A DNA stretch of 42,134 nucleotides from Billgrantia endophytica (lineage in GTDB: Bacteria > Pseudomonadota > Gammaproteobacteria > Pseudomonadales > Halomonadaceae), in NCBI RefSeq assembly GCF_002879615.1, contig NZ_PNRF01000004.1:1-42134 (forward strand), written 5' to 3'. Under the pieces are notes generated by a model. The model saw only the letters and a list, made by a program, of their open reading frames with translations. It had not been told where the DNA came from and did no database searches. Position numbers and translations under genes: made by a program. Positions 26,505-33,520 of this stretch are shown here, piece by piece (the first letter of the stretch is position 1; every line of letters begins with the position of its first letter).

Positions 26505-27566
26505 GTGGCCACCATCGTCAAGACACCCTCTGGTAGCTGGAAAGCCGTCATCCGCAAGACAGGCTGGCCGACTACTGCCAAGACTTTCCGCACGAAGCGT
26601 GATGCCCAGGACTGGGCACGCCGCACCGAAGACGAAATGGTGCGCGGTGTCTATATCCAGCGCAGCGCCTCGGAGCGCATGACGCTCGAGGCCGCCCTCA
26701 AGCGCTACCTTGCTGATGTCACCCCCACCAAGAAGCCCAGCACTCAGAAAAGTGAACGCCAGAAGGCCAACACGCTGATCGAGCATCTAGGAAAATACTC
26801 CCTCGCAGCCCTCACGCCGGAGCTGATCGCCAACTACCGCGACATGCGGCTCAATACCCTGGGGCGACGGGGGCAGCCTATCAGCCCTAATACTGTGCGC
26901 CTGGAGCTGGCCCTGCTTGGCCATCTCTACACAGTGGCCATCCAGGAGTGGGGGCTGGGCCTGGCATACAACCCGGTTCAAAATATCCGCAAACCCAGTC
27001 CAGGAGAGGGGCGCAACCGCCGCCTAAGTGCCGACGAGGAAAAGCGGCTCTTCGCCTTGCTTCGACAGCACAGCAACCCCATGTTGGCCTGGATCGCCAG
27101 AATCGCCCTGGAGACGGGCATGCGTTCGTCGGAGATCCTGACCCTCACTCGCTCCCAGGTCGACGTGAAACGCCGTGTGGTGCGCCTCACAGACACCAAG
27201 AACAACGAAGCCCGCTTGGTACCGCTGACCCAGGCGGCTACCGAGGTGTTCAAGCAGGCGTTGAACAACCCGGTGCGGCCGCTTGACTGTGACTTCGTGT
27301 TCTTCGGTGAGCCTGGCAAGGGCGGCAAGCGAGGCCCATATGCCTACACCAAGCTTTGGAACCAGGCGAAGAAGAAGGCAGGGCTCGATGACTTCCGCTT
27401 CCATGATCTGCGCCACGAGGCCGTCAGCCGGCTGGTGGAGGCGGGGCTGTCTGACCAGGAGGTCGCCGCGATCAGTGGCCACAAGTCAATGCAAATGCTG
27501 CGGCGATATACGCATTTGAGGGCGGAAGACTTGGTAGTGAAGCTGGATCAATTAGTTGACGTTTGA
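26505..27566 (+). CDS. Tyrosine-type site-specific integrase
   Basis: This phage-type recombinase has 353 residues. It has an N-terminal arm-binding and core-binding region (about 1-165) and a catalytic domain with all active-site residues: R207 (LETGMRSSEIL), K232 (TDTKNNE), H300 and R303 (FRFHDLRHE), H326 (SGHKS) and Y335 (RRYTHL). It starts with GTG at 26505 behind TGGAG. Its place 97 bases from the tRNA fits an enzyme that integrates at that tRNA. No excisionase is certain; the small HTH protein at 29571 is one candidate. Confidence 0.94.
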   Translation: MATIVKTPSGSWKAVIRKTGWPTTAKTFRTKRDAQDWARRTEDEMVRGVYIQRSASERMTLEAALKRYLADVTPTKKPSTQKSERQKANTLIEHLGKYSLAALTPELIANYRDMRLNTLGRRGQPISPNTVRLELALLGHLYTVAIQEWGLGLAYNPVQNIRKPSPGEGRNRRLSADEEKRLFALLRQHSNPMLAWIARIALETGMRSSEILTLTRSQVDVKRRVVRLTDTKNNEARLVPLTQAATEVFKQALNNPVRPLDCDFVFFGEPGKGGKRGPYAYTKLWNQAKKKAGLDDFRFHDLRHEAVSRLVEAGLSDQEVAAISGHKSMQMLRRYTHLRAEDLVVKLDQLVDV

Positions 27567-27645
27567 TAGTTTTTATTTTTGTTTAAAATTTGGTTTTAGC
27601 TATGCTGAAGCTATATTTGTTCACCTTTGTAAGGATTAATGAGTT

Positions 27646-29001
27646 ATGCCACATTTAAGTGACATGGAAGAAATGGTTGGAAGGATTGAAGAGGATAAAA
27701 TAAAGGATTATATGCAAGAGGCGCTATCATGCTATATGGCAAAAGCATATAGAGCATGCATTGTGCTCACCTATATAGCATTGTTTGATGATATAGTGGA
27801 GAAGCTTGGCGAGCTTGGCCGAGTAAATAAAAAAGCAAAAAAGATATACGATGAAGCGACAAAGAAATTAAATGCACAAGATGTATATGAAAGCTATGTA
27901 ATTGATCAGCTGAAATCTAATGCTTTGTTGCCTTCATTGGATGCCGAGTTTTTGAATACGTTGCGTACATTGAGGAATAAATCAGCTCATCCGTCAGGTC
28001 ATCATGCATCCGCTGAAGAAGCTAGGTTTATATTTTATGAAGCAATCAATCGTTTTTTATCTAAGCCTATATTAACTACTACGCAATTAGTAGACGAGGT
28101 TCTTTCTCGCATGGGGGAGAAGCACTTTTTTCCATCTACGGATATAAGCAAAACATCATCTGTGGTTAGAAAAGAGCTGAAAAATATACATGTGCAGGCT
28201 TTTCCGTACCTGATTAATAAAGCATTGGAGAAAACACAGAGTTCAAGCCGGGAAGTTTCTGTTAATGCAGGTTTTTTCTTGGCTGGATTTGCATACCAGA
28301 AAGATCCAGAAGCCACTGAATATATAAAAAGATATATCATTGATGCTAAGTGCTCTGATGATAAGTTTTCGCTGATAGTGCTGCGGGTGATCTCCGCAAA
28401 TGGAGCGGTTGTGAACGATCTTGATCCAGTAACTTATGACAGGTTAAGGTCTGTAATATCAAGAAGGATTGAAAATATTGAAACATATGTAGAACATACA
28501 AAATTCTCGCATCCTGCTTCGGTTATGAAGTCAATTATGGAAACATCAGGTGAAGATGTACTGATCGATAATTTTAGTGAGCAATTGATTGAGTTTTTTG
28601 GAAAAAATATTTTTGGGAAGTATTTCATTGGTTTTATGGAAGGAAATCATAAGGTGGTAAATTTGTATTTTGAAGTGGCGTGCAGGAAAGCTGGTTCTTC
28701 TGATTTTGATGCAGCCAACTACTTTTCTAGAAACTTGAAGAGTGTCGAAAATGCTTTGTCTAGATCACTAACACCTGAGCAATCATATACGCTGCTTGTG
28801 AATATTCTTCATGCTGCGGAAGGTGGTGCTTGGGGAGCAGAAGGATTGAGAGATTCGAAGTTTTCGTCTGTCGCGAATTTAAAAGAAAAAGCACTGATTT
28901 ATTTGGAGTCAGATAATGAAGGCGCAAAATCTGTATTTGTAAGTCGTTTCGGAAGTGATGAGGGCTTTGATCATAGTGTCGAAAACTATTTTCTTGCTTG
29001 A
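27646..29001 (+). CDS. HEPN-domain-like protein, probable defence RNase
   Basis: The product has 451 residues and is not confidently assigned to a named family. The N-terminal 140 residues are helical and end in the motif RNKSAH (R-x4-H, within LRTLRNKSAHPSG), the catalytic signature of HEPN RNases. The preceding EALSCYMAKAYRACIVLTYIALF resembles HEPN proteins of the DUF4145 type. The remaining 300 residues are helical with no visible catalytic motif and could be a sensor or partner-binding region. AAGGA lies 10 bases before the ATG. The gene is strongly AT-rich and isolated, with no MNT partner beside it, so it may act alone in abortive infection. Function is inferred. Confidence 0.6.
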   Translation: MPHLSDMEEMVGRIEEDKIKDYMQEALSCYMAKAYRACIVLTYIALFDDIVEKLGELGRVNKKAKKIYDEATKKLNAQDVYESYVIDQLKSNALLPSLDAEFLNTLRTLRNKSAHPSGHHASAEEARFIFYEAINRFLSKPILTTTQLVDEVLSRMGEKHFFPSTDISKTSSVVRKELKNIHVQAFPYLINKALEKTQSSSREVSVNAGFFLAGFAYQKDPEATEYIKRYIIDAKCSDDKFSLIVLRVISANGAVVNDLDPVTYDRLRSVISRRIENIETYVEHTKFSHPASVMKSIMETSGEDVLIDNFSEQLIEFFGKNIFGKYFIGFMEGNHKVVNLYFEVACRKAGSSDFDAANYFSRNLKSVENALSRSLTPEQSYTLLVNILHAAEGGAWGAEGLRDSKFSSVANLKEKALIYLESDNEGAKSVFVSRFGSDEGFDHSVENYFLA

Positions 29002-29227
29002 GAAGGTAGGTGATGAATTGATTTACTGTTTTCATGAGTATATAAATAAGGTGGCGTTAGGCTCGGTTTTTAGCCTGGTTTAAGTGCTGTGTGGAGAAGA
29101 AAATGGCGACTATGAGAATATACAAATTTCGCGGCGATCACCGGGGTAGAATGTAGCTTTTAGGCGGAGTGATAGGGAGAGGAAGGCTGACTTATTCCAT
29201 GGCTTCACTTTGGGTGGATGCACACTA

Positions 29228-29245
29228 CCATCTTCATGAAGATGG
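29228..29245. repeat. Perfect 18-bp palindrome
   Basis: CCATCTTCATGAAGATGG equals its own reverse complement. It sits in a gene-free AT-rich region, 227 bases after the HEPN-like gene, and looks more like a protein-binding site than a terminator. Confidence 0.6.
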
Positions 29246-29248
29246 GGT

Positions 29249-29315
29249 ATAAGAATAAGAATAATAATCTTCTTATTCTTATTCTTATTCTTATTCTTAT
29301 TCTTATTATTATTGT
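29249..29315 (+). repeat. Hexanucleotide tract (TTCTTA)6 with hairpin potential
   Basis: Six TTCTTA units run from 29270 to 29305. The 13 bases before an 8-base loop (29249-29261) pair with 29270-29282, giving an A/T-rich hairpin. Repeat slippage could change its length. Confidence 0.75.
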
Positions 29316-29535
29316 TTTCCCTGTTCTTGGGTAGGCATGGTTCGGCTGTAAATAAATTGTTTTATTTTGTTAACTTGCTGATAGTTGGCAGGTTTGTTTT
29401 AATCGGTTCTGTCGATATTATATATTCTGATTGTCAAGATTGGCGTCTTTGATGATCATTATGTAGTGTATTGATTCACTTTTAATCTTACTCATAGATT
29501 GTGCGCTTGAGTTTCAAATAGCCTAGGTTAACACT

Positions 29536-29564
29536 ACCTCCGTCAATGCCTGGTTGATGGAGGT
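29536..29564 (+). promoter_or_regulatory. Hairpin that masks the ribosome binding site of the next gene
   Basis: ACCTCCGTCAA (29536-29546) pairs with TTGATGGAGGT (29554-29564), 11 bp with one G-U and a 7-base loop. The right arm contains TGGAGG, the ribosome site for the ATG at 29571. Closed, it would block translation; RNA or protein factors, or ribosome readthrough, could open it. Confidence 0.6.
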
Positions 29565-29570
29565 TTATCC

Positions 29571-29804
29571 ATGAATGTTGAGGACTATCTTGTCGAACGA
29601 TTTGGCCTTCTGATGAGCATATCGGACCTGGCGGATCTTCTGGGCCGTTCACCCGATGGAGTGCGGGTCTCCCTTTATACAGATACTGAGGTCTCTCGGA
29701 AGCTGAAGCCGACGATGGTTAAGGTCGGGCGTCGTGTCTATTTCCGGACGCTCCAAGTAAAAGACGCCCTGGGTTTGGAGCCTTCTGAATATGGCGCGTG
29801 TTAG
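29571..29804 (+). CDS. Small HTH DNA-binding-like protein
   Basis: The product has 77 residues. SISDLADLLGRSPDGVRVSL looks like an HTH recognition region, followed by a wing-like VKVGRRVYFR segment, as in AlpA/excisionase-type or plasmid proteins. It overlaps the next gene by 14 bases, so the two are co-translated. Its ribosome site is buried in a hairpin. It could be a regulator or a directionality factor for the integrase; neither is proved. Confidence 0.6.
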   Translation: MNVEDYLVERFGLLMSISDLADLLGRSPDGVRVSLYTDTEVSRKLKPTMVKVGRRVYFRTLQVKDALGLEPSEYGAC

Positions 29805-30477
29805 TCCATCGGTAGTGCAGAAAATTCTGGGTAGGGTGGTCGCCTATCATGCTGCGTTCACGCTCCTTCCGGGAGTTTCAGTTCCTGGTGCAGTGTTCCT
29901 TAGCCAAGCATTTTACTGGACACGCAACACCAAGGCGGAGGAAAGAGGTGGATGGTTTTACAAAAATCAGCGTGGCAGAGATAGTTGGGAGTCAGAAACT
30001 GGACTTTCTCCAAAGCAGCAGGCTAACGCTAGGAAATCGCTAGTGGAAATTGGCGTATTGGAAGAGGAAAGGAGAGATGTTCCTGCAAAAATGTGGTATC
30101 GGGTGAACTGCGAGCGCTTGCTTGAGCTTCTGGCGGAGCAACTCGACGAAGAGCCTTCTGGAACTGATTGTAATTCCCAGTTTTTACCTTTGGTAGATTC
30201 TACTATCCCTTCTGGCCAATCTGGTGATCAGGATGGTCAAACCTTGATTCTACCAAAGGGCAAATCTATTACAGAGAATACAACAAAGAGTACATCAAGA
30301 AATAAAAGCGAGGCGGCCAAAATTGAGAGTCATCCTGGGCCCGAATCAAAATTAACGCGGGCCGAGATGGCTGAGTTGCTGGGCCAGCAAAGAGCAGACC
30401 TAATAGCCAGAAACTACGGCAGTGATAAAGTTGGAGCTCCTGCAGTAGAAGAAATGCGCAGAACCCTTCGCACATAG
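29791..30477 (+). CDS. Winged-helix, replication-initiator-like protein of unknown function
   Basis: The product has 228 residues. The N-terminal half (VFLSQAFYWTRN, GGWFYKNQRGRDSWESETGLSPKQQANARKSLVEIGVLEEERRD, quoted in short parts here as landmarks: GGWFYK, GLSPKQQ, LVEIGVLEEE) has the pattern of winged-helix domains in phage and plasmid replication proteins. The middle is a Ser/Gln/Thr-rich linker, and the C-terminal part is helical (TRAEMAELLGQQRADLI). A role in element replication or control is plausible. It overlaps the HTH gene and ends 73 bases before the conjugation operon. Confidence 0.5.
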   Translation: MARVSPSVVQKILGRVVAYHAAFTLLPGVSVPGAVFLSQAFYWTRNTKAEERGGWFYKNQRGRDSWESETGLSPKQQANARKSLVEIGVLEEERRDVPAKMWYRVNCERLLELLAEQLDEEPSGTDCNSQFLPLVDSTIPSGQSGDQDGQTLILPKGKSITENTTKSTSRNKSEAAKIESHPGPESKLTRAEMAELLGQQRADLIARNYGSDKVGAPAVEEMRRTLRT

Positions 30478-30486
30478 AATTCAAGC

Positions 30487-30520
30487 GGCGCGGAACGGGG
30501 GTGATGGCCCCGACCGCGCC
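30487..30520 (+). promoter_or_regulatory. GC-rich hairpin in the leader of the conjugation-gene operon
   Basis: GGCGCGG / CCGCGCC enclose a second stem GGGG / CCCC. It lies between the replication-like gene and the 107-residue gene and lacks a T-run. It could be a weak terminator or a leader structure. Confidence 0.45.
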
Positions 30521-30550
30521 TAACCACGACTGCCTGCATAGGAGGCATAC

Positions 30551-30874
30551 ATGGCTAACAGACAGGGTATCACACCCGCCTACACCGACAGTGGCCTGTC
30601 ACGGCTCTACCGATCACACGCAGTCGAACAGCATGCCATCCAGAGTGAGATTCGAACTCTGGTGATCATTGCCGGTTACGCTTGCGATTTTCTCACCGAA
30701 GGGTTGGAAGCCCTTCCCGAAGACTTCTTCACCTGCATCGAGGAGATGAAAGAGGTGATGGAATCCATCGACCTGAAAAGTCTGGATTTTGAAAAACGGT
30801 CGCTCACGCTCCAGAGGACGAAACGGCGTCTGGAGGCTAAGGCGACCCGCCAGGATCGTCAAAAGGAGGTCTGA
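30551..30874 (+). CDS. Hypothetical protein, first gene of the conjugation operon
   Basis: The product has 107 residues, helical and without signal peptide or membrane segment. It carries a Glu/Asp-rich middle (LEALPEDFFTCIEEMKEVMESID) and a Lys/Arg-rich tail. No family is recognised. AGGAGG precedes the ATG. The VirB5-like gene starts two bases after its stop, so it belongs to the same transcript. Confidence 0.55.
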   Translation: MANRQGITPAYTDSGLSRLYRSHAVEQHAIQSEIRTLVIIAGYACDFLTEGLEALPEDFFTCIEEMKEVMESIDLKSLDFEKRSLTLQRTKRRLEAKATRQDRQKEV

Positions 30875-30876
30875 TC

Positions 30877-31524
30877 ATGAGCAACAAAATTTCGTGCGCA
30901 CGAAAAATCGCGGGTTTCACCCTCGCGGCCACCATCAGTCTATCGCAGCCTGCCATGGCTGGCGGGATTCCCGTCATCGACACGTCGAACCTGGCCCAGC
31001 AGATCCTGCAAGTAGAGCACATGCTGAGCCAGCTCGAACAACTGCAAGACCAGCTCGAAACGGCCAATAGGCAACTGGACAGCATGAGCGGATCTCGGGG
31101 CCTGGCTGGCGTCATCGACTCGGCCTATGACACTGCCGTGAATGTCGATCCTAACCAGGTGCTGAACAGCGCCGGTATCAGGGGCGCGAACGAACACGGT
31201 CTGTCCGGCGATGTGGCGGACCTGTACGACAGCGGCAACCACAACACGGCAACCTGGCTGGGCCAGTCCCAAAAGTCCCTGGAACAAGCTCAGGAGCGCT
31301 TTAGCGAGCTAGCCGGATTGGTGGCTGAGGTCAACAACAGCCCGGACCAGAAAGACGTTCTGGACCTCCAGGCCCGTATCGGCGCCGAGGAAGTCTTGCT
31401 GCAAAACGAGATGGCCAAGCTGACCATGCTCCGGTCGCAAGCCGGGGCCAACAGGGCAATGCACAACCAGCGCGTTCAGCAGATGGCCATCGAGTCATCC
31501 GGCGAGCCCCGCGACATCTGGTAA
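30877..31524 (+). CDS. VirB5/TrbJ-like minor pilin of a type IV secretion system
   Basis: The product has 215 residues with a signal peptide to about AMA-GGI. The mature protein has the VirB5 pattern: IPVIDTSNLAQQILQVEHMLSQLEQLQDQL followed by long helices, here broken into landmarks. VirB5 sits at the pilus tip and helps contact the recipient cell. It ends in SGEPRDIW, a tail shared with the next gene. Codons 5-10 carry the 16-bp palindrome TTTCGTGCGCACGAAA. AAGGAGG precedes the ATG. The order VirB5-Eex-VirB6 is conserved in P-type systems such as pKM101 and R388. Confidence 0.8.
   Translation: MSNKISCARKIAGFTLAATISLSQPAMAGGIPVIDTSNLAQQILQVEHMLSQLEQLQDQLETANRQLDSMSGSRGLAGVIDSAYDTAVNVDPNQVLNSAGIRGANEHGLSGDVADLYDSGNHNTATWLGQSQKSLEQAQERFSELAGLVAEVNNSPDQKDVLDLQARIGAEEVLLQNEMAKLTMLRSQAGANRAMHNQRVQQMAIESSGEPRDIW
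30890..30905. repeat. 16-bp perfect palindrome, copy 1 (in the VirB5 gene)
   Basis: TTTCGTGCGCACGAAA is its own reverse complement and occupies codons 5-10 of the VirB5-like gene. Copies recur at 31550 and, with one change, at 33405. Confidence 0.85.
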
Positions 31525-31533
31525 GGAGGCCCC

Positions 31534-31797
31534 ATGAGTATCAGGAAATTTTCGTGCGCACGAAATTTTGTGATCGTCGCTCTGGCCAGCGTCGTGCTGA
31601 CCGGTTGCCTTGACGACACCCCGGAAACCGGGCCAGTGCAGACCGTGGACTGGTATCAGGCCCACGACAACGAACGCCAGGCCACACTGGAAGAATGCTC
31701 GAACAACCCCGCCGAGTTGAAAGACGATTCGAATTGCATCAATGCCAGGGAAGCCGAACGAATGCTGTCCAGTGGCGAACCTCGCGATATCTGGTAA
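31534..31797 (+). CDS. EexN-family entry-exclusion lipoprotein
   Basis: The product has 87 residues. The signal peptide ends in the lipobox LTGC (Cys 25), so it is an outer- or inner-membrane lipoprotein. VDWYQAHDNERQATLEECSNNPAELKDDSNCINA is the family pattern, split here as VDWYQAHDNER and ECSNNPAEL...NCINA. EexN proteins stop redundant DNA entry from related donors. It lies between VirB5 and VirB6, the usual place. The C-terminus SSGEPRDIW is the same as that of VirB5. The gene has AAGGAGG just before the ATG. Confidence 0.85.
   Translation: MSIRKFSCARNFVIVALASVVLTGCLDDTPETGPVQTVDWYQAHDNERQATLEECSNNPAELKDDSNCINAREAERMLSSGEPRDIW
31550..31565. repeat. 16-bp perfect palindrome, copy 2 (in the EexN gene)
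   Basis: TTTCGTGCGCACGAAA lies at codons 6-11 of the EexN gene. Outer bases extend the pairing to 24 bp with one mismatched pair. Confidence 0.85.
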
Positions 31798-31806
31798 GGA
31801 GGGCTT

Positions 31807-32814
31807 ATGGATCTCTTTCAAGGGACCTTCGAGCTCGTCGAAAATGCCCTGGACACCTATATATCCAGCACTGTTGGGGATGTGGTCGCCTACATTGCAC
31901 CGATCTTTACCAGCATGATGATCCTTTGGATTGCCGTCTGGGGTTACATGATGATGTTTGGAAAGGTCAGTGAGCCCTTGCAGGAAGGTGTTTTTCGCAT
32001 CATCCGCATCGGCTTCATCATGACCCTGGGGCTGACAGTCGGCACCTATATGGATGTTGTCGTCGATGTGTTGGCTCACGGCCCGGAGGAAATCGCGTCT
32101 GTTGTAACCGGCACACCTGCCGACAGCATGGCCAGCATCATGGACGAACTCTTTTCTCGGGTATTCGAGATAGCAGACCGGGCCTGGGACAAGGCTGGCG
32201 TGATGAACGGTAATTTTGGACTGTACCTGATTGCCCTAGCCATCCTTACCGCGGGTGGCGCCGTGGCCTTTATCGTGGCGTTCCTTATCTTGCTGAGCAA
32301 GATCATGACTACGCTGCTGCTGGGCATCGGCCCACTGTTCATCATTGGCCTTCTATTCAACACCACGCAGCGGTGGTTCGAGAGCTGGCTGGGTCAAGTG
32401 ATGAATTTCGGGATGATCCTGGTGCTTGCCGCCGCTGGCGGACGACTGGCTCTCGAATTCTGTGAATTGTTCCTGGACAGGATGACGGCAGGCGGCGGAG
32501 ACCTGACCACCATGTGGGACGCTGCTGTCTTTGTGATGTTCTTCGGGCTTTGTTTCTTGTTTCTCAAGCAGGTACCTGCCATGGCATCGGCCCTGTGCGG
32601 TGGTATCGCGCTGGCAACGCAAGGTGCCCTAGGCTCGGCCATGAACGCCATGCGGCCTTCAACGATCCGGCGTCAATATCGCGGTGTCCAGCGTGACGCT
32701 CGCCTCGCTGGTGCGGCAGCGGCGGCTCCAGCAAAAGGCGTTTACAAGGCCGGCAGGGTTGCCCAGCGGGCCTATCAGAAGCGCTTCAGCGCCAACACGA
32801 TTACGGGAGGTTAA
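31807..32814 (+). CDS. VirB6/TrbL-like inner-membrane channel protein
   Basis: The product has 335 residues with about six membrane helices. The VirB6 core is recognisable: YIAPIFTSMMILWIAVWGYMM, LLSKIMTTLLLGIGPLFIIGLLFNTTQRWFESWLGQV (landmarks GIGPLFI and RWFESWLGQ) and a C-terminal hydrophilic tail. VirB6 forms the inner-membrane pore of the secretion channel. It follows EexN by nine bases with AAGGAGG before the ATG. None of the ATPases that power such a channel are in this element. Confidence 0.85.
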   Translation: MDLFQGTFELVENALDTYISSTVGDVVAYIAPIFTSMMILWIAVWGYMMMFGKVSEPLQEGVFRIIRIGFIMTLGLTVGTYMDVVVDVLAHGPEEIASVVTGTPADSMASIMDELFSRVFEIADRAWDKAGVMNGNFGLYLIALAILTAGGAVAFIVAFLILLSKIMTTLLLGIGPLFIIGLLFNTTQRWFESWLGQVMNFGMILVLAAAGGRLALEFCELFLDRMTAGGGDLTTMWDAAVFVMFFGLCFLFLKQVPAMASALCGGIALATQGALGSAMNAMRPSTIRRQYRGVQRDARLAGAAAAAPAKGVYKAGRVAQRAYQKRFSANTITGG

Positions 32815-32817
32815 ACG

Positions 32818-33105
32818 ATGGGAACTAAGTGGATTGGTACCTGGCGCGTCCGCTGGGCGCGAGTGAGGCGAGGCGGTGAGCTGGGACTCTCGGGCCTGTT
32901 ACTGGTAGTGGGTATCCTGCTGTCCGTGGCGTTGCTCCCTGAACTACCTGGTTTGGTCAGCGGCACCCTTGCTGGCGATGGCGAGACTGCTCGTACTTTG
33001 TTTGTCTGTATGGCAGGTATTGCCGTGTGCATGCTCCAGTGGCGATGGCGCGCAGCGATATATCCAGAGCTCCGGCGTGATACATCTCAGGAGGAGATAT
33101 CATGA
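32818..33105 (+). CDS. Small two-helix membrane protein
   Basis: The product has 95 residues and two predicted membrane helices (LSGLLLVVGILLSVALLPEL and TLFVCMAGIAVCMLQW) with a basic N-terminus. No family recognised. It starts three bases after VirB6 and overlaps the following gene by four bases (ATGA), so the three are one operon. A role in the secretion complex is an inference from position. Confidence 0.55.
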   Translation: MGTKWIGTWRVRWARVRRGGELGLSGLLLVVGILLSVALLPELPGLVSGTLAGDGETARTLFVCMAGIAVCMLQWRWRAAIYPELRRDTSQEEIS

Positions 33106-33323
33106 GCTACCGCCGTTTGACACCCGAGGAGATCGAGGACCTGCGGGCCGAGATGCGTGCCGCCGGCCATTGGATGAAAGCTGAAATGGCTAGGCGTCGG
33201 TGCGAGCGTTCTGAAACCGAAGCTTCACTACCGGGGTCCGGATCAACCGAGAGTGTTCAAAGTCCCTCCCCTATGTCTAATGGCGAAGCCTCTGGCTCAG
33301 CACCAAGCGACGAGCAGGTTTGA
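33102..33323 (+). CDS. Hypothetical small protein, last of the conjugation operon
   Basis: The product has 73 residues, with a charged helical N-terminal half (LTPEEIEDLRAEMRAAGHWM) and a Ser/Gly/Pro-rich tail. It has an AGGAGGAG ribosome site and a 4-base overlap with the membrane protein. No function can be named. Its 3' end contains the first of two 13-bp repeats that flank the putative transfer origin. Confidence 0.5.
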   Translation: MSYRRLTPEEIEDLRAEMRAAGHWMKAEMARRRCERSETEASLPGSGSTESVQSPSPMSNGEASGSAPSDEQV

Positions 33324-33355
33324 GACAGGTCCGTGCGTATTACTAATGGCGAAGC
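33277..33355 (+). repeat. Two 13-bp direct repeats beside the candidate oriT
   Basis: CTAATGGCGAAGC occurs at 33277-33289 and 33343-33355, 66 bases apart. Such repeats can bind relaxosome accessory proteins. Confidence 0.5.
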
Positions 33356-33404
33356 GTAGCGCTCGTATCCGTTGCCGTTTACTTCATATGGGATGGCAGC
33401 CATT

Positions 33405-33420
33405 TTTCGTACGCACGAAA
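33405..33420. repeat. 16-bp palindrome variant, copy 3 (near the candidate oriT)
   Basis: TTTCGTACGCACGAAA differs from copies 1 and 2 by a single base and is outside an established gene. It pairs over 18 bp (33404-33421) with one mismatch pair. Confidence 0.75.
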
Positions 33421-33440
33421 AGAATGGATGGGTTTAGTGC

Positions 33441-33480
33441 TAGGGCAGGATTCGGCAAGTGCTGGCGTATGCCGGCAAAT
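33441..33480 (-). other. Candidate origin of transfer (oriT) with nic site
   Basis: On the minus strand, ATCCTGCCC (plus 33443-33451) equals the RP4-type nic core ATCCTG^C, as recalled for MOBP oriTs. The predicted nick is between 33445 and 33446. Eight bases upstream of the core, TGCTGGC / GCCGGCA (33460-33466, 33471-33477) form an inverted repeat. The site lies in the 197-base gap before mobC, as usual for MOBP elements. Confidence 0.55.
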
Positions 33481-33520
33481 TTACCTAGCCCCACCTCCCT
33501 GCGGTGGAGAAAACTGGACT

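Larger units (their letters stand above)
29002..29570. other. AT-rich non-coding gap
   Basis: No gene of meaningful length is visible in this 569-base stretch. It holds a perfect 18-bp palindrome (29228-29245), a hexanucleotide TTCTTA tract (29270-29305) and, at its end, a hairpin over the ribosome site of the next gene. Base composition is much lower in GC than the backbone. Confidence 0.7.

Noticed and set aside
27024..27482. Antisense frame opposite the integrase
   Set aside because: The integrase holds all six active-site residues; the antisense frame shows no domain.
29249..29315. A full-length hairpin between the AT tract arms
   Set aside because: The right end is the direct complement rather than the reverse complement of the left end. 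Only the 13-bp inner part pairs.
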